Below are positions 12,099-23,042 of a DNA stretch of 64,000 nucleotides, in pieces. The position numbers and the translations under genes were made by a program. This DNA is from Chamaecyparis obtusa (taxonomy: Eukaryota; Streptophyta; Pinopsida; Cupressales; Cupressaceae): NCBI GenBank assembly GCA_027943335.1, contig BSBK01002089.1, positions 1,263,001-1,327,000 on the forward strand, read 5' to 3'. Each line of letters begins with the position of its first letter. The first letter of the stretch is position 1. The notes under the pieces are model-generated. The model did not search any database. It was not told where the DNA came from and was given only the letters and a program-made list of their open reading frames with translations.

Positions 12099-12923
12099 CT
12101 ATGCAAAAACATGCCTAAATTTCCTCAATAATTCAACTAGAGGTCTCCTCACCTTTTGAGATATATCTCTACCAATGTACACTTTCTTAGGTGCCTCATG
12201 TGATCCAAGATTTATCTCCTCAAGATCAGCATGATCTTCTCCTTTGATATTCTTTTGAACTCTATCTTGGTTGTCAAAGACAGTCTCCAAAACAACAAGC
12301 CCCTTGGGTACCTTGTTAGTTCTAAGCTGAATGACCTCATTGCCTAAGACAATGTCCCTCCCTTCTATTGACTCAACCAAGGCTGAACAATCAAGTTCCT
12401 GACCATGATACTGATCCTTGCAATCCATAAACTTCAAAATATCATTATCATCATCAAAAACTTTCCAATTCTCAATATTGTCTGGTATACTAGGCCTAGC
12501 CTGAATTTCAACTTTAGAAATACCAGAGAATGTAACATCATTAGGATTGATTACAATATTGGCCAACAAGTCAGCCATTTTGTTGTTACTCCTATCCCTC
12601 CACTCAATATTAAAGGCATCAAAATGCTCAATCAAATCCCACACTACATTCCTATATTGTTTCAACCTTCTATTCTTGGAAGCATATACTGACTTGACTT
12701 GGGACACCACCAACTCAGAATCACCAATAACACTTATGCATTTTATACCATGCTTTTGTGCCAACCTCAGTCCTAACAACAAGGCCTCATATTCTGCTAT
12801 ATTGTTGGTACAAAATAAATTCAATGTGAAAGAGAACTTGTAGGTGTTTTCATCAAGAGAAATAAGTAAAATACCTACTCCTGCACCATCTTTGCAGTTT
12901 GCACCATCAAAGTACATGACCAC
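12099..12923 (-). pseudogene. Extra plant/archaeal-type RNase H (aRNH), upstream of RT
   Basis: RNase H removes the RNA strand of RNA-DNA hybrids. The four acidic residues of the fold are present: Asp6 in YFDGANCKDGAG, Glu44 in NNIAEYEALLLGLRLA, Asp68 in VIGDSELVVSQVK and Asp118 in NKMADLLANI. The domain takes about residues 1-125. A linker of about 150 residues (GLVVLETVF.., VRRPLVELLRKFRHVFA) then leads, in the same frame through one TAG at 12099, into the RT. The order is therefore protease-aRNH-RT-gRNH-integrase. In Ogre-type elements as I know them the extra domain follows gRNH. The frame joining it to the protease is lost near 12930 by a one-base shift. Confidence 0.87.
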
Positions 12924-12985
12924 AAATCACCCTTCACAGAGTCAGCACCTACCTCAGTAGAAATAGGTGACAAAATAAGCTCATT

Positions 12986-14323
12986 TTAAAAAATAGGGAC
13001 CTCTACCCTAAAAGAATTTACATCAGTATCCACAAAACATGTAGTTTCATTATCTATGATTCTCTCAATCATGTGGCATACTCTTGGCTCTCGTTCAATC
13101 TTGACAAACTGATCATCAATCTTGAAAGTTGCATAGGACAAATCACACTGTAAACTTCCACCCATGGCAGCACTACATCTTCTAGATAGCAACATCCCAT
13201 AATGAGGAGGGATATCCACCACCAAAACACTCATTGTTAGCTCTTTCTCTGGATATGCTGCCAACCTATATGGCATTGCATTGATAGTCCCAATGACTGG
13301 TACCTCCCTCTGATCCATTGCACAATATTTGCCCCGCACTGTATCAACTTTAAGGCCCAACCTCTCCATGATTTTGAAAGGCATGACAGTATTAGAGGCA
13401 CCACTATCAATCATACAATTTCTTAATTTCATCCCATTCACAAGAACACTTAGGAACAATGGGTCAATATTTTCAAGATTGGCATTGACAGAATTGTCCA
13501 AATATATTGGGGGAATTTGGGACACAATTCCCTGAGCAGCAACACCATTCAAAGCTTTATCCTGAGATCCATTGCATGAAGTATCATTTTTTTGATTATT
13601 ACCAACCCATGCAATAGCCTTATCTTTATGTTCAGGGATCCTCAACAATTCTGACAATGGAACCTTAACTATAATTTGTGATAATACAGATAACATGTCA
13701 ATAGAGGTAGAAGTAGGAATCTCAATCTGCACTACCTTAACATCCTTTTTCTTGTCTGACACATTAGGTGTACTGACCACCTTCACCTTTTCAACCTTAA
13801 CCATTGTGTTAACTAGCTTCTCAATCTCACTAGAGACCTTTTCAATTCCAACTCCCTTAGGCTCACAATGCTTACCTTTTATATTCTCTAATTTCACCAT
13901 GTGATCAACCTTTGATTTGTTCTCATTAGGTTCTCCAGAGTTGGTACTCTTTATAAACATTCCTGCAGCTTTCTCATTTGTATTCCTTGCCACCATGCCT
14001 CTAGTTTGCACCTCGGCAATCATTTCTATAGTAATCCTCTCCATCTCTTCTCTAGAAGGTATTCTCAAATTTACTGGCTTGGGAGAAGAGTTCATGTTAC
14101 ATGTTTTCTGATCAACGCATTCACCATTAGAAAAAACCTCTTGATGAAAAAGGGCCTGATTATGTCTCTTCACATTCACATCTACCTCTTCATCAAAATC
14201 AGAGTCATCTTCATATCCTAGACAAGAAGAAGCCATGTTGCAACCAACATCATCTTGTTCTTCTTCTTGTTCTATCTCCTCATCGCTACAATCTTGATTT
14301 GCAGCCATAGATTGTGCAACCAC
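12986..14323 (-). pseudogene. Tat element gag C-terminal region and aspartic protease
   Basis: This 445-residue open frame begins with an acidic stretch (EEIEQEEEQDDVG), continues through a long charged linker, and ends with a retropepsin-type aspartic protease. The active site CMIDSGASNTVMP is intact (Asp306), with flap-side motifs VPVIGTINAMPY and MSVLVVDIPPHYGMLLSR downstream. The protease cuts the polyprotein. The TAA at 12986 is probably not the original end, because coding character continues in this frame to about 12930, where the aRNH frame takes over. It shares a frame with gag, separated by a TGA near 14365. Confidence 0.85.
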
Positions 14324-16349
14324 AAAATGCTCTGCAGAATGAGGGGAATGACATGCAACACATCATGGTACATTTTCCATGACATTTATTGATGCTTTAT
14401 GTAGAGGGTCAGGGACACCTTTTTCATTATTTCCTCTTGTAGTAGGGACAATAGGCTTGCCATCCTTTCATTGAGTGTTGTAGGGGTAATTCTGCAGTCT
14501 ATTCTGCTTACTAAAATTATTGTTGAACCGAGGCCTTTCATTGGTAGGAGCACTGATATTCCTACTTGCAGGTGCCTTCAAATCCTTCAATGCATTAAGC
14601 ACCTTATCCAACTTATCTTCTTCCCACCTCCTAGATCCAACATTCTTATCATTTTCTTTTTTGTATTTCCTGTCCCCAAACAACTTTGGGTCATCTCTCT
14701 TTCCACCCAATTTTCTTGATATTTTCATGTTGTTCTCAATATTGATAGAAATCCTAAAAGCATCCCTAAGAGTTCTTGGTTCTTTATCCCTCAATAAATA
14801 TCCCATCTTCCCATCAAATGCATTGAAGTATGTAGTTAGACAGACATTGTCATCCAACCGCATGACTTGGAACAACTTATGCATACCCTTCTGAAATCTC
14901 ATGTTGAATTCAGCTACAGACTCATTCTAATTTTTCCTTATGGTATTGAATTCATTCAACATGAAGCTAGCATTAGGCCTATCACCATACTGCTCTTTGA
15001 AAAATTTCTTAAAAGAGTCCCAAGTATCAATACACTTATCAGGAAGCCTCTTAAACCAATCTCTAGCATCCTCCATTAGAGATTGAACAAATAATTTCAT
15101 GACAACATCCTCATGCTCTACCTCATAATCATTAAGCATATCAACAAATAACCTAAGATGCTCTTCATAACTAATAGCATTATTACCAGAAAACTTAGGT
15201 ACCCTATCTCTAATATCATTTGGAAAAGCATTTGGATAGCCAGGAATTCCATCAAAACTTATTTTCCTATAGCCTTCTAGTTGCATAGGTCTTCTTTGAA
15301 AGCTCGAACTAGTGTTAACCCTAGGGTCAACATTAGCATCTACATTTATCTATGCATTTGACTGCTGCCTAGGATCTGCACCTATCCTAGCCGATGAAGA
15401 AGGAAAATAACTAGTAGCATTACTAAGTGGAAAAGTAGTAGTCATAGATGGCATACCTAGTTCAGTAGCAGATGGGCCAAGAGCATTAGCTGAAGAAGCA
15501 CGCAAAAATTGGATCTTCCTTTTCTTTTCTGCAATGGCAGCATCAACCTCAACTCTCTCTAGTTCTCTAGCAAGGTCCTCATCTTCCTTTCTCCTTCTCT
15601 CCATTTCAGTGTCCTTATTTGAATCAGGTGGTGGGATCCCTGGTATTGTCACTAGTTTGCTTGCTTGGTCACCCACCATCTTCTGCCTTCCTTTCTCATT
15701 TATGATAACAACAGGTCTAGTAATCCTATGCCCATCCTTAACTTTAGGCAAAGGGACATAACTTTGCACTTGTCTAACCACAGGGCCCTCATTTTCAAAT
15801 TCATGATCCTGCAGTAAGCATTCTTCCTCACTCCTCAAGGCATCAAGATCACCAATCACATCATGCTGCAGTATTTTAGGAGCAGAAGCAAGCATCTTGT
15901 TTCTCTCCTTCATTTCATTGATTTTTCCAATACGAGACTGCCTCTCTATCAAAGCATTTACCTTTTCAGCCTCTCTCTCTTCTTGTAATCTTTTATGTAT
16001 GGCATCCTGCTCTACCAACTGCAACTTCAGTGCACTCAAGTCATCAGGATCTACCATAATGTCATCAGACCCAGATGACACATACATATCAGAAAGATTT
16101 TGATATGGGAAACGGACCTGCATATGTCTCAGGGGATCTCCTCTGAATTGATCTTCATCGAGCCAAGTCAACCTCTAAACCCACATCTCTATTTTGTTCA
16201 TTCTGACCTGCAGGCAATGGACCTTTGTCATGAAATGCAGCCTCAGGGGTATCATAAAATCTCTCTTCAGAATGACCACCTTCTGATCTAGAAACTCTAT
16301 TTTGTGAACCATCCTCACTTGAGGATACATGTGGTCTTCTGGCTCTTGC
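14324..16349 (-). pseudogene. Tat element gag (main part, 5' end displaced by nested element)
   Basis: Gag forms the virus-like particle. The first part (16171-15350) is highly charged and coiled-coil-like (HKRLQEEREAEKVNALIERQ; EMERRRKEDEDLARELERVE). The core capsid motif is LFVQSLMEDARDWFKRLPD followed by WDSFKKFFKEQYGDRP (15286-14927), typical of Ty3/gypsy gag. A basic tail (14902-14468) follows, then CVACHSPHSAEH near 14360, possibly a remnant metal-binding motif. Stops at 15350, 14927, 14468 and about 14365 lie in one frame; the TAGs fit CAG and the TGAs fit CGA. The first roughly 45 codons lie at 22728-22863, beyond the nested chromovirus. Confidence 0.85.
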
Positions 16350-16354
16350 ATTTC

Positions 16355-17214
16355 TGATGAAGGGTGCTCCCCTTAATACCACAAACACATAACAGAAATA
16401 AAGAAACAACAACAATATGCAAGAACAGAAAATTGGCTTCTTATTATCTCCACAAATGTGGAATTACAAACTTTCAGAATTACAATATGCAAAGCCACAT
16501 GGGCATTCCCTTACAATATCCTGTAGGACAAGCCTCGAGCTATTACCCAGATCTACTACCCAGAACTATTCTGAACTGCCTAAGACAATAATACAGCCTT
16601 CCTTATATAGGCAATTTTCCACCGCCTGGGAAGGTTCCAGAATTTTTAGCCAATAAGGTCGACCAAACTTAGAATTATTTTATTTTACATTTTATTACAT
16701 CATAGTCGGCTAAAGATAACCTTTGAAACTCGAACAGAAATTTTGAAGAAAATTATTTTTCGCCATTTCAGGTGGCCCAACTTCCGAAGACCATAAGTCA
16801 TCACTCGTTGACCCGCTAGGCTATTATAACCCCATTTCGAAAATGCCACGAAGCGCTCTACAGGCTTGACTAGCGCAAGCGCTTGTCACCCAAATTTTCA
16901 ACCTCATCCGGGGCCTCTAAAGCCTTCAAAACTGAGTTCAAAGTTTCTGTACCCTGCTGCCAATACCGAAAATCTTCAATATCTTCCAATATACACTTGA
17001 TCTAGCAATGAAACTTTACTGGCAGACTTATATGACCAAAATGAACCTCCAAGAAAGAAATCAGAGATCATTCTGAGCACATACGAAAATTACCAAAAAT
17101 AGTAACTTTCCATAAATAGTAGCTCTGCACAAAATAGCCCTTATTGAAAATAAAAACAAAAAATATTTTTGGGTGATGCAAGATTGCTCTTACACCCAGG
17201 ATGCTCCTGCATCA
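16355..17214 (-). repeat. 3' LTR of the chromovirus
   Basis: This 860-bp LTR has ends TGATGAAGGGTG and CCTGCATCA. A TATA-like sequence is present at 16601-16610 (minus strand CTATATAAGG). It matches 21863-22722 across its full length. Confidence 0.93.
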
Positions 17215-17252
17215 GACACCCAGGGTAATTTGAGAAGTGACCCTATCACGAC

Positions 17253-18422
17253 TCAGGTGTGCAGAGGAAAACTAAGATGGCTAACCTCCTCCTTTGTCAA
17301 CCATGATGAATCTTCAACAGGTCGTCCTTTCCACTTGACCAGATATTCTTCATATGTCATGTTCCTTGTGCTTCTACCAACACGACTGTCTAGTATGTCT
17401 TCAATCTCCTTAGTGTCTGAACTAGTTGCTGGAATACTCCACTGTGCTGTTGTGATCTCATCTTCAACACCTCCTTCATGATACTCTGTCAGATCTGAAA
17501 TGTTAAACACTAGCGAAATATTTAGCTCAGTAGGCAATTCTACCTTATATGCGTTTCCTGAATCATGTTTCTTCAATATCCTACATGGTCCAAACTTCTT
17601 CATTTTTAGCTTGTTATATGTACCAACTGGAAACCGCTCCTTCCGCAAATGAACCATGACTTCATCACCAACTTGAAATTCCTTATACCTCCTTTTCTCA
17701 TCTGCCTTAGCCTTATACTATGCGTTCATCTTGGTAATATGCTTCCTCACCTCCTCATGGATATTCTTCAAGTGTTCTGCAAAATCCTCAGCCTCAGCAC
17801 TACTTATTTCTCCTTTATCTATCTTCCTCAATTCAGATGCATTTCTTGGACTACTTTCATATACAATCTGGAATGGTGATTTACCAGTGCTCCTATTGAC
17901 AGAATTATTGTATGCAAATTCTGTCTGTGGTAAAATCAAATCCCATCCTGTTGGCTTATCTCCAACCAAACATCTCAGCAAATTTCCCAAACTCCTATTC
18001 ACCACCTCTGTTTGTCCATCAGTCTGTAGATGATGTGATGAACTAAACTTCAAATCTGTCTTCAACTTCTTCCACAACGTACGCCAGAAATATCCAACAA
18101 ACTTAGTGTCCCGATCTGAAACTATGGTCCTTGACAAACCATGAAGTCTCACTACTTCTCTGAAAAACAATTCTGCTACATGAACAGCATCATTAGTCTT
18201 CTTGCAGGGAATGAAATGTGCCATCTTTGAAAATCGGTCAACTACTACAAAAATTGAATCATGTCCCCGCTGTGTGCTCGGTAAACCAAGAACAAAGTCC
18301 ATACTGATATCCTCCCAAGGCTTCTCTGGTATAGGTAATGGCTGATACAACCCTGTATTCTACTTCACTCCTTTCGCCATCTGACATACTCTGCAACTCT
18401 GTACAAACTTCTTCACATCTTG
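17253..18422 (-). pseudogene. Chromovirus integrase with C-terminal chromodomain
   Basis: Integrase core residues are visible: [10 protein letters not shown] (Asp), [14 protein letters not shown] (Asp) and [16 protein letters not shown] (Glu). The zinc-binding part uses CRVCQ near 18385. After HITKMNA and a TAG at 17718, the C-terminal domain ([20 protein letters not shown]) leads into a chromodomain, [34 protein letters not shown], at 17253-17400. The chromodomain is the hallmark of chromoviruses and directs insertion toward particular chromatin. Stops at 18423, 18360 and 17718 interrupt an otherwise continuous frame, and each TAG is compatible with a former CAG. The three catalytic acidic residues remain. 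Confidence 0.92.
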
Positions 18423-20039
18423 CTACAATTGTGGCCAATAATAATTCTCACCAACCAAAGCAAGGGTTTTATCATGACCAAAATGTCTAGCCAATCCTCC
18501 ACTATGCTTCTCCTTGATGAGATTCTCCCTCATAGAACTTCGTGGAATGCACAACTGACTCCCTCTGAATAGCATATCATCCTGGATGATGAAATCCAAC
18601 CATTTTGTCCTGTCTAGAGTAACAGGTTCTGTACAAGCTTTCCAAGTCTCACCAAAATCAGGATCCTCGGGATATAAATTCTTGAGTTCCTTGAACCCAA
18701 CCACTTCAATCTGCATTTCTGTCAGCAATAGTTGCCTTCTGCTAAGAGCATCTGCAACCCTATTAGACTTTCCACTTCTGTGTTTCAAAACAAATGTATA
18801 ACTCTGCAAAAACTCAACCCATTTCAAATGCCTTTGATTCAATTTTCCTTGACTATTCAAATATTGCAAAGCTTGATGATCAGTATACAAAACAAACTCC
18901 TTAGGAAGTAGATAATGTCTCCACTTCTTTAATGCCTGAACTATAGCATAAAATTTCTGATCATAAACAGAATATTTCCTCTTGGCATCATTTAACTTCT
19001 CACTGAAATAAGCAACAAGTTTACCTTCTTGGCTCATAACAGCTCCTATTGCAGTACCACTAGCATCACAATCTACTTGAAACACCTTATTAAAATCTGG
19101 AAGTGCTAAAACAGGTTGTTCTTTAACTTTTTGTTTCAACAATTGAAAACTTTTTTCTGCCCCATTAGTCCACTTAAATTCTTTTCTATCCCCTCTCATT
19201 GTTTCAGTCAAGGGTCCACAAATACTGCTAAAATTTTTGATAAACTTTCTGTAAAAGCTAGCTAGACCATGAAAAGATCTTACCTCGGTAGCACTCTTTG
19301 GAGTAGGCCATTCAAGGATAGCCTGTACCTTCTCTGGGTCCATTTTTAGACCTTCTGCTGAAACTAAAAATCCCAAATACACTAACTCTTTCTTCACAAA
19401 ACTGCACTTCTTTAAATTAATCAACAATTTCTCTTCTCTCAACTTCTCAAATACCATACGAATATGCATCATATGCTCATCCAATGTCTTACTAAAGATC
19501 AAAATATTATCTAGGTAAACAATGACAAACTTACCCAGAAATTCTTTCAGAACCTCGTTCATGAGCCGCATGAAAGTGCTCGGTGCATTGGTTAGACCAA
19601 AAGGCATGACTAACCACTCATATAGTCCCTCCTTTGTCTTGAAGGCAGTCTTCCATTCATCTCCTTCTCTGATTCAAATCTGATGATATCCACTTTTCAG
19701 ATCTATCTTTGAGAAATACACAGCTCCACTCAAACAGTCCATAATATCATCCATTCGTGGCAATGGAAACCTATACTTGATTGTGATCTTGTTTATTGCC
19801 CTAGAATCTGTACACATCCTCCATTCTCCATTCTTCTTTGGTGCTAATACTGCTGGTACAGCACAGGGACTCAGACTCTCACGGATCAATCCTTTTTGTA
19901 ACAGTTCATGTACTTGTCTGTTCAACTCCTCACTTTCTGCAGGTGTCATTTTGTGTGCTGCCTTATTCGGCAAACTCGCTCCTGGGATCAAGTCCATCTG
20001 ATGACTGATCTTCCTAACTGGTGGTAATCCATCAGGCAC
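18423..20039 (-). pseudogene. Chromovirus reverse transcriptase and RNase H
   Basis: RT motifs in order are EELNRQVHELLQKGLIRES, SPCAVPAVLAPKKNGEWRMC, FSKIDLKSGYHQI, then a TGA at 19674, and [17 protein letters not shown]. The catalytic box reads [11 protein letters not shown]; the second Asp of YLDD is Asn, which should abolish polymerisation. RNase H follows: [35 protein letters not shown] and [11 protein letters not shown], ending [13 protein letters not shown]. The Glu expected in the DKEF-type motif is Lys (DQKF). Both changes are G-to-A on the coding strand, like the protease lesion. Confidence 0.92.
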
Positions 20040-20057
20040 GTTATCAGATATAATATC

Positions 20058-21098
20058 CTAAAACTCATTCAACAAATCTGCAACTTCTACAGGAACATCT
20101 TCTACTTCCTCTTTACCAGCTTTTGGAATTAAAGCAAAACATACATGCTCATGCCTCATACCATCTAGGAAATTTCTTCCATCAACAAAAGTTATCCTTG
20201 CATTACCACATACCTTTTCTTCAGTCTCCTTCAATGGTTTTAGCTTATGTCGCACTCCATCCTTTGTCAGGGAATAGGTATTCGCACGACCATCATGTAC
20301 AGCACATCTGTCAAACTGCCATGGTCTACCCAACAACATATGACATGCATCCATAGATATGATATCACACAATACCTCATCTTGGTATCTGCCAATCTTG
20401 AACTTCACCAGGCATTGTTCATTGACCATGACCTTGTGGTCATCCTGTACCCAGGCAATCTGATATGGATGTGGGTGTTTCTGTCTCTTGAGCTTCAACT
20501 TTGTCACCATCTCTTCTGACACCAAATTGTCAGTGCTTTCACTATCAATGATCACATCACAACATTTACCTTCACACTTGCACCTGGTGCGAAACAGGCT
20601 CCTCCTTTGCTCAGGTTCATTCTCACCACTCAACAGGACTCTTCTGTTAATCAACGTTTCTCCTTTTTCAGCATCTTCAGAATTTGATGATCTGGCATCT
20701 TTATCTACATGTGCAACTCTGGCCTGGCCTTCATTTCTCCTGTCTGTTCTGCCTTGGCGCTGAGGACATTCAAATGCCCTATGACCTTCTTCTCCACAGT
20801 GAAAACATGTTCCACGGAAGCCTCCTCTTCCAGATCCTTGTCCTCTTCCTCTTCCTCTCTGATCTCTATTATTCTGATCCTGGAAGCGATTGAAATTATT
20901 TCCGCGCTGATTCTGACTGCTACTGGCCTCATCCTTCTTTTTTGGATCTTCATTTCGGCCACCATATGACCGTCCACCAGATCGTCCACCACGACCTCTT
21001 CCATTTTGTCTGCTCTCGAACTTCTTGTTCAGCTTTTCCTCTACTTTTAGGGCAAATTGGTATGCCTCCTCAATACTATTCATTCGAACCAGATTCAA
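20058..21098 (-). pseudogene. Chromovirus gag C-terminus (zinc knuckle) and protease
   Basis: An Arg/Gly-rich basic tract (residues about 35-95) precedes a standard CCHC zinc knuckle, CFHCGEEGHRAFEC, which binds element RNA. The protease follows, with VIIDSESTDNLVSEEMV, where Gly of the DSG active site is Glu. DACHMLLGRPWQFD is the downstream protease signature. The frame is open from 21098 to a TAG at 20058 that separates it from the RT segment in the same frame. The antisense ORFs over this interval are shadows of the Arg/Gly-rich tract. Confidence 0.9.
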
Positions 21099-21134
21099 CT
21101 CCTCCTGAATGCTTGGCCTTAACCCATTAAGGTA

Positions 21135-21791
21135 TCAGGAAACTTTCTCCTTATCAGCTTCTGCATGGCCTGTTCTGATGAGAAGTCGATAGAACTCCTC
21201 TGTATACTCCTGAACAGATCTTCCTGCTTGCTTCAAACTTTGCATTTTCTTTAGTAGATCAAGCTCATAATCAACAGGAATGAACTGCCGTTTCAATTTA
21301 TCCACCATCCGATCCCATCTTGTGATTTTATCTTTCCCTCTTCTATTTCGCTCCAATTGAATTTCTTGCCACCAGATCTTCGCATGACCTTTTAGTCTGG
21401 CCTTAGCAAATTTAACCCTATCAGGATCCTCAACATCTTCGTACTCAAAATATTCCTCACATTCATTGATCCAGTCGATCAATTCCTCTGGGTTAAGATT
21501 TCCAGAAAATGTAGGAACCTCAATCTTAGGTCTTTTCCCAATCTTGGAAATCGCCCGAAAAAGTCTTTCTTCCTCCTGGTTCACAATTTCAGCTTCTCCT
21601 TCTTGATATTCTTCTTCGGCTTCATCCTCGCTTTCATCTCTGACATTAAGATTCATTCCTCTGTGAATCTCTTCTTGCAATGCTCGCACTTGTCTCTGCA
21701 GCTCTCTAACCTCAGGTGTTACAACACCAGCTCTTCCGCCACATTCCCTTCGTGGAGGCATTTTTGCGATGCGCGCTGAAACCCTAGCCAC
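21135..21791 (-). pseudogene. Chromovirus gag N-terminal part
   Basis: The ATG at 21791 opens 218 residues with a coiled segment (VRELQRQVRALQEEIHRG), an acidic stretch (DESEDEAEEEYQEGEAEIV) and the gypsy gag core: FSGNLNPEELIDWINECEEYFEYE, WWQEIQ and LKRQFIPVDYELDLLKKMQSL. It ends YRLLIRTGHAEADKEKVS at a TGA (21135) followed directly by YLNGLRPSIQ in frame. Arg normally precedes YLNGL in this family, so the TGA fits a decayed CGA. The start follows the PBS by about 60 bases. Confidence 0.9.
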
Positions 21792-21848
21792 GGTCCTGGT
21801 GAAAACTACCTCACAATCGGTGATCTATTTACACACTCAAGAACTCCT

Positions 21849-21860
21849 GCTCTGATACCA
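21849..21860 (-). promoter_or_regulatory. Chromovirus primer-binding site (initiator-Met tRNA type)
   Basis: On the minus strand it reads TGGTATCAGAGC, two bases after the 5' LTR. This is the standard plant LTR-element PBS complementary to the 3' end of initiator methionine tRNA, where cDNA synthesis starts. Confidence 0.92.
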
Positions 21861-21862
21861 CT

Positions 21863-22722
21863 TGATGAAGGGTGCTCCCCTTAATACCACAAACACATAA
21901 TAGAAATAGAGAAACAACAACAATATGCAAGAACAAAAAATTGGCTTCTTATTATCTCCACAAATGTGGAATTACAAACTTTCAGAATTACAATATGCAA
22001 AGCCACATGGGCATTCCCTTACAATATTCTGTAGGACAAGCCTTGCGCTATTACCCAGATCTACTACCCAGAACTATTCTGAACTGGCTAAGACAATAAT
22101 ACAGCCTTCCTTATATAGGCAATTTTCCACCGCCTGGGAAGGTTCCAGAATTTTTAGCCAATAAGGCCGACCAAACTTAGAATTATTTTATTTTACATTT
22201 TATTACATCATAGTCGGCTCAAGATAACCTTTGAAACTCGAACAGAAATTTTGAAGAAAATTATTTTTCGCCATTTCAGGTGGCCCAACTTCCGAAGACC
22301 ATAAGTCATCACCCGTTGACCTACTCGGCTATTATAACCCCATTTCGAAAATGCCACGAAGCGCTCTACAGGCTTGACCGGTGCAAGCGCTTGTCACCCA
22401 AATTTTTGACCTCATCCGTGGCCTCTAAAGCCTTCAAAACTGAGTTCAAAGTTTCTGTACCCTACTGCCAATACCGAAAATCTTCAATATCTTCCAATAT
22501 ACACTTGATCTGGCAATGAAAATTTACTGGCAGACTTATATGACCAAAATGAACCTCCAAGAAAGAAATCAGAGATCATTCTGAGCACATACAAAAATTA
22601 CCAAAAATAGTAACTTTCCGTAAATAGTAGCTCTGCACAAAATAGCCCTTATTGAAAATAAAAACAAAAAATATTTTTGGGTGATGCAAGATTGCTCTTA
22701 CACCTAGGATGCTCCAGCATCA
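21863..22722 (-). repeat. 5' LTR of the chromovirus
   Basis: This 860-bp LTR is the promoter-bearing end in the transcription direction. A TATA-like box, CTATATAAGG on the minus strand, lies at about 22109-22118. Its right end abuts TSD ATTTC at 22723-22727, where host gag resumes. Confidence 0.93.
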
Positions 22723-22727
22723 ATTTC

Positions 22728-22863
22728 TCTATTCTCTCATGGGAGCACTGGCAGACTCACCATTCCTTCTAATCCAGGTCTTGTTTCCCTGTATAGGTAA
22801 TTGCTCTAGAGTGACCTCAGGATTCTTTCTAACATATGACCTAGTATTTCTTCTTCTTTCCAT
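22728..22863 (-). pseudogene. Tat element gag, first approximately 45 codons
   Basis: From the ATG at 22863 the frame reads MERRRNTRSYVRKNP.., continues to APMRE, a TAG, then RN, and stops at the chromovirus TSD. The next codons (ARARRPHVSSSEDG) are found on the far side at 16349 in the matching frame. This confirms that one gag gene was split. The piece is too short to be seen as an ORF by itself. Confidence 0.75.
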
Positions 22864-23024
22864 GCTTCTTCAATATGTTGCACTGGTTCAAACCTTTGAG
22901 TCGCCACCCACCTAGATGGGAAATCTTCAAAACAATAGGAAAACAAGAACACACTTATACTTTTCTCTTTAGATTCTCCCCAGTAGAATCATTGACTCTT
23001 AACAAATGCATATCTTCATAGTTG

Positions 23025-23042
23025 TCCCCAAAAGAGTCACCA
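23025..23042 (-). promoter_or_regulatory. Tat element primer-binding site
   Basis: The minus-strand sequence TGGTGACTCTTTTGGGGA begins three bases inside the 5' LTR end. The gag-only element has TGGTGACTCTGCTAGGGA in the same place (36125-36142). The form resembles the TGGCGACTC..GGGGA PBS of Tat/Ogre elements, which I recall as tRNA-Arg-type; the tRNA identity is not proven here. Confidence 0.65.

Larger units (their letters stand above)
16355..22722 (-). mobile_element. Nested chromovirus (Ty3/gypsy), full length
   Basis: This 6,368-bp minus-strand element has two 860-bp LTRs (16355-17214 and 21863-22722), each TGATG..CATCA, and is flanked by ATTTC on both sides (16350-16354 and 22723-22727). 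The PBS is the initiator-Met type TGGTATCAGAGC at 21849-21860. A single gag-pol frame runs from 21791 to 17253 and ends in a chromodomain. The reading frame never shifts but holds six internal stops. Over the first approximately 330 bp the two LTRs differ at about 8 positions, and they look closer to each other than the LTRs of the host element do, in line with later insertion. Confidence 0.95.

Noticed and set aside
9447..16349. The many TAG codons at Gln positions could mean TAG is read as Gln (recoding).
   Set aside because: Plant nuclear genomes use TAG as stop. TGA and TAA lesions, a frameshift and lost catalytic residues occur in the same frames, and unrelated elements here show the same pattern. 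Mutation of CAG is sufficient.
20705..21004. Minus-strand 99-residue ORF overlapping the chromovirus gag.
   Set aside because: It is the other-frame reading of the Arg/Gly-rich tract and CCHC region; the main frame has the recognised motifs.
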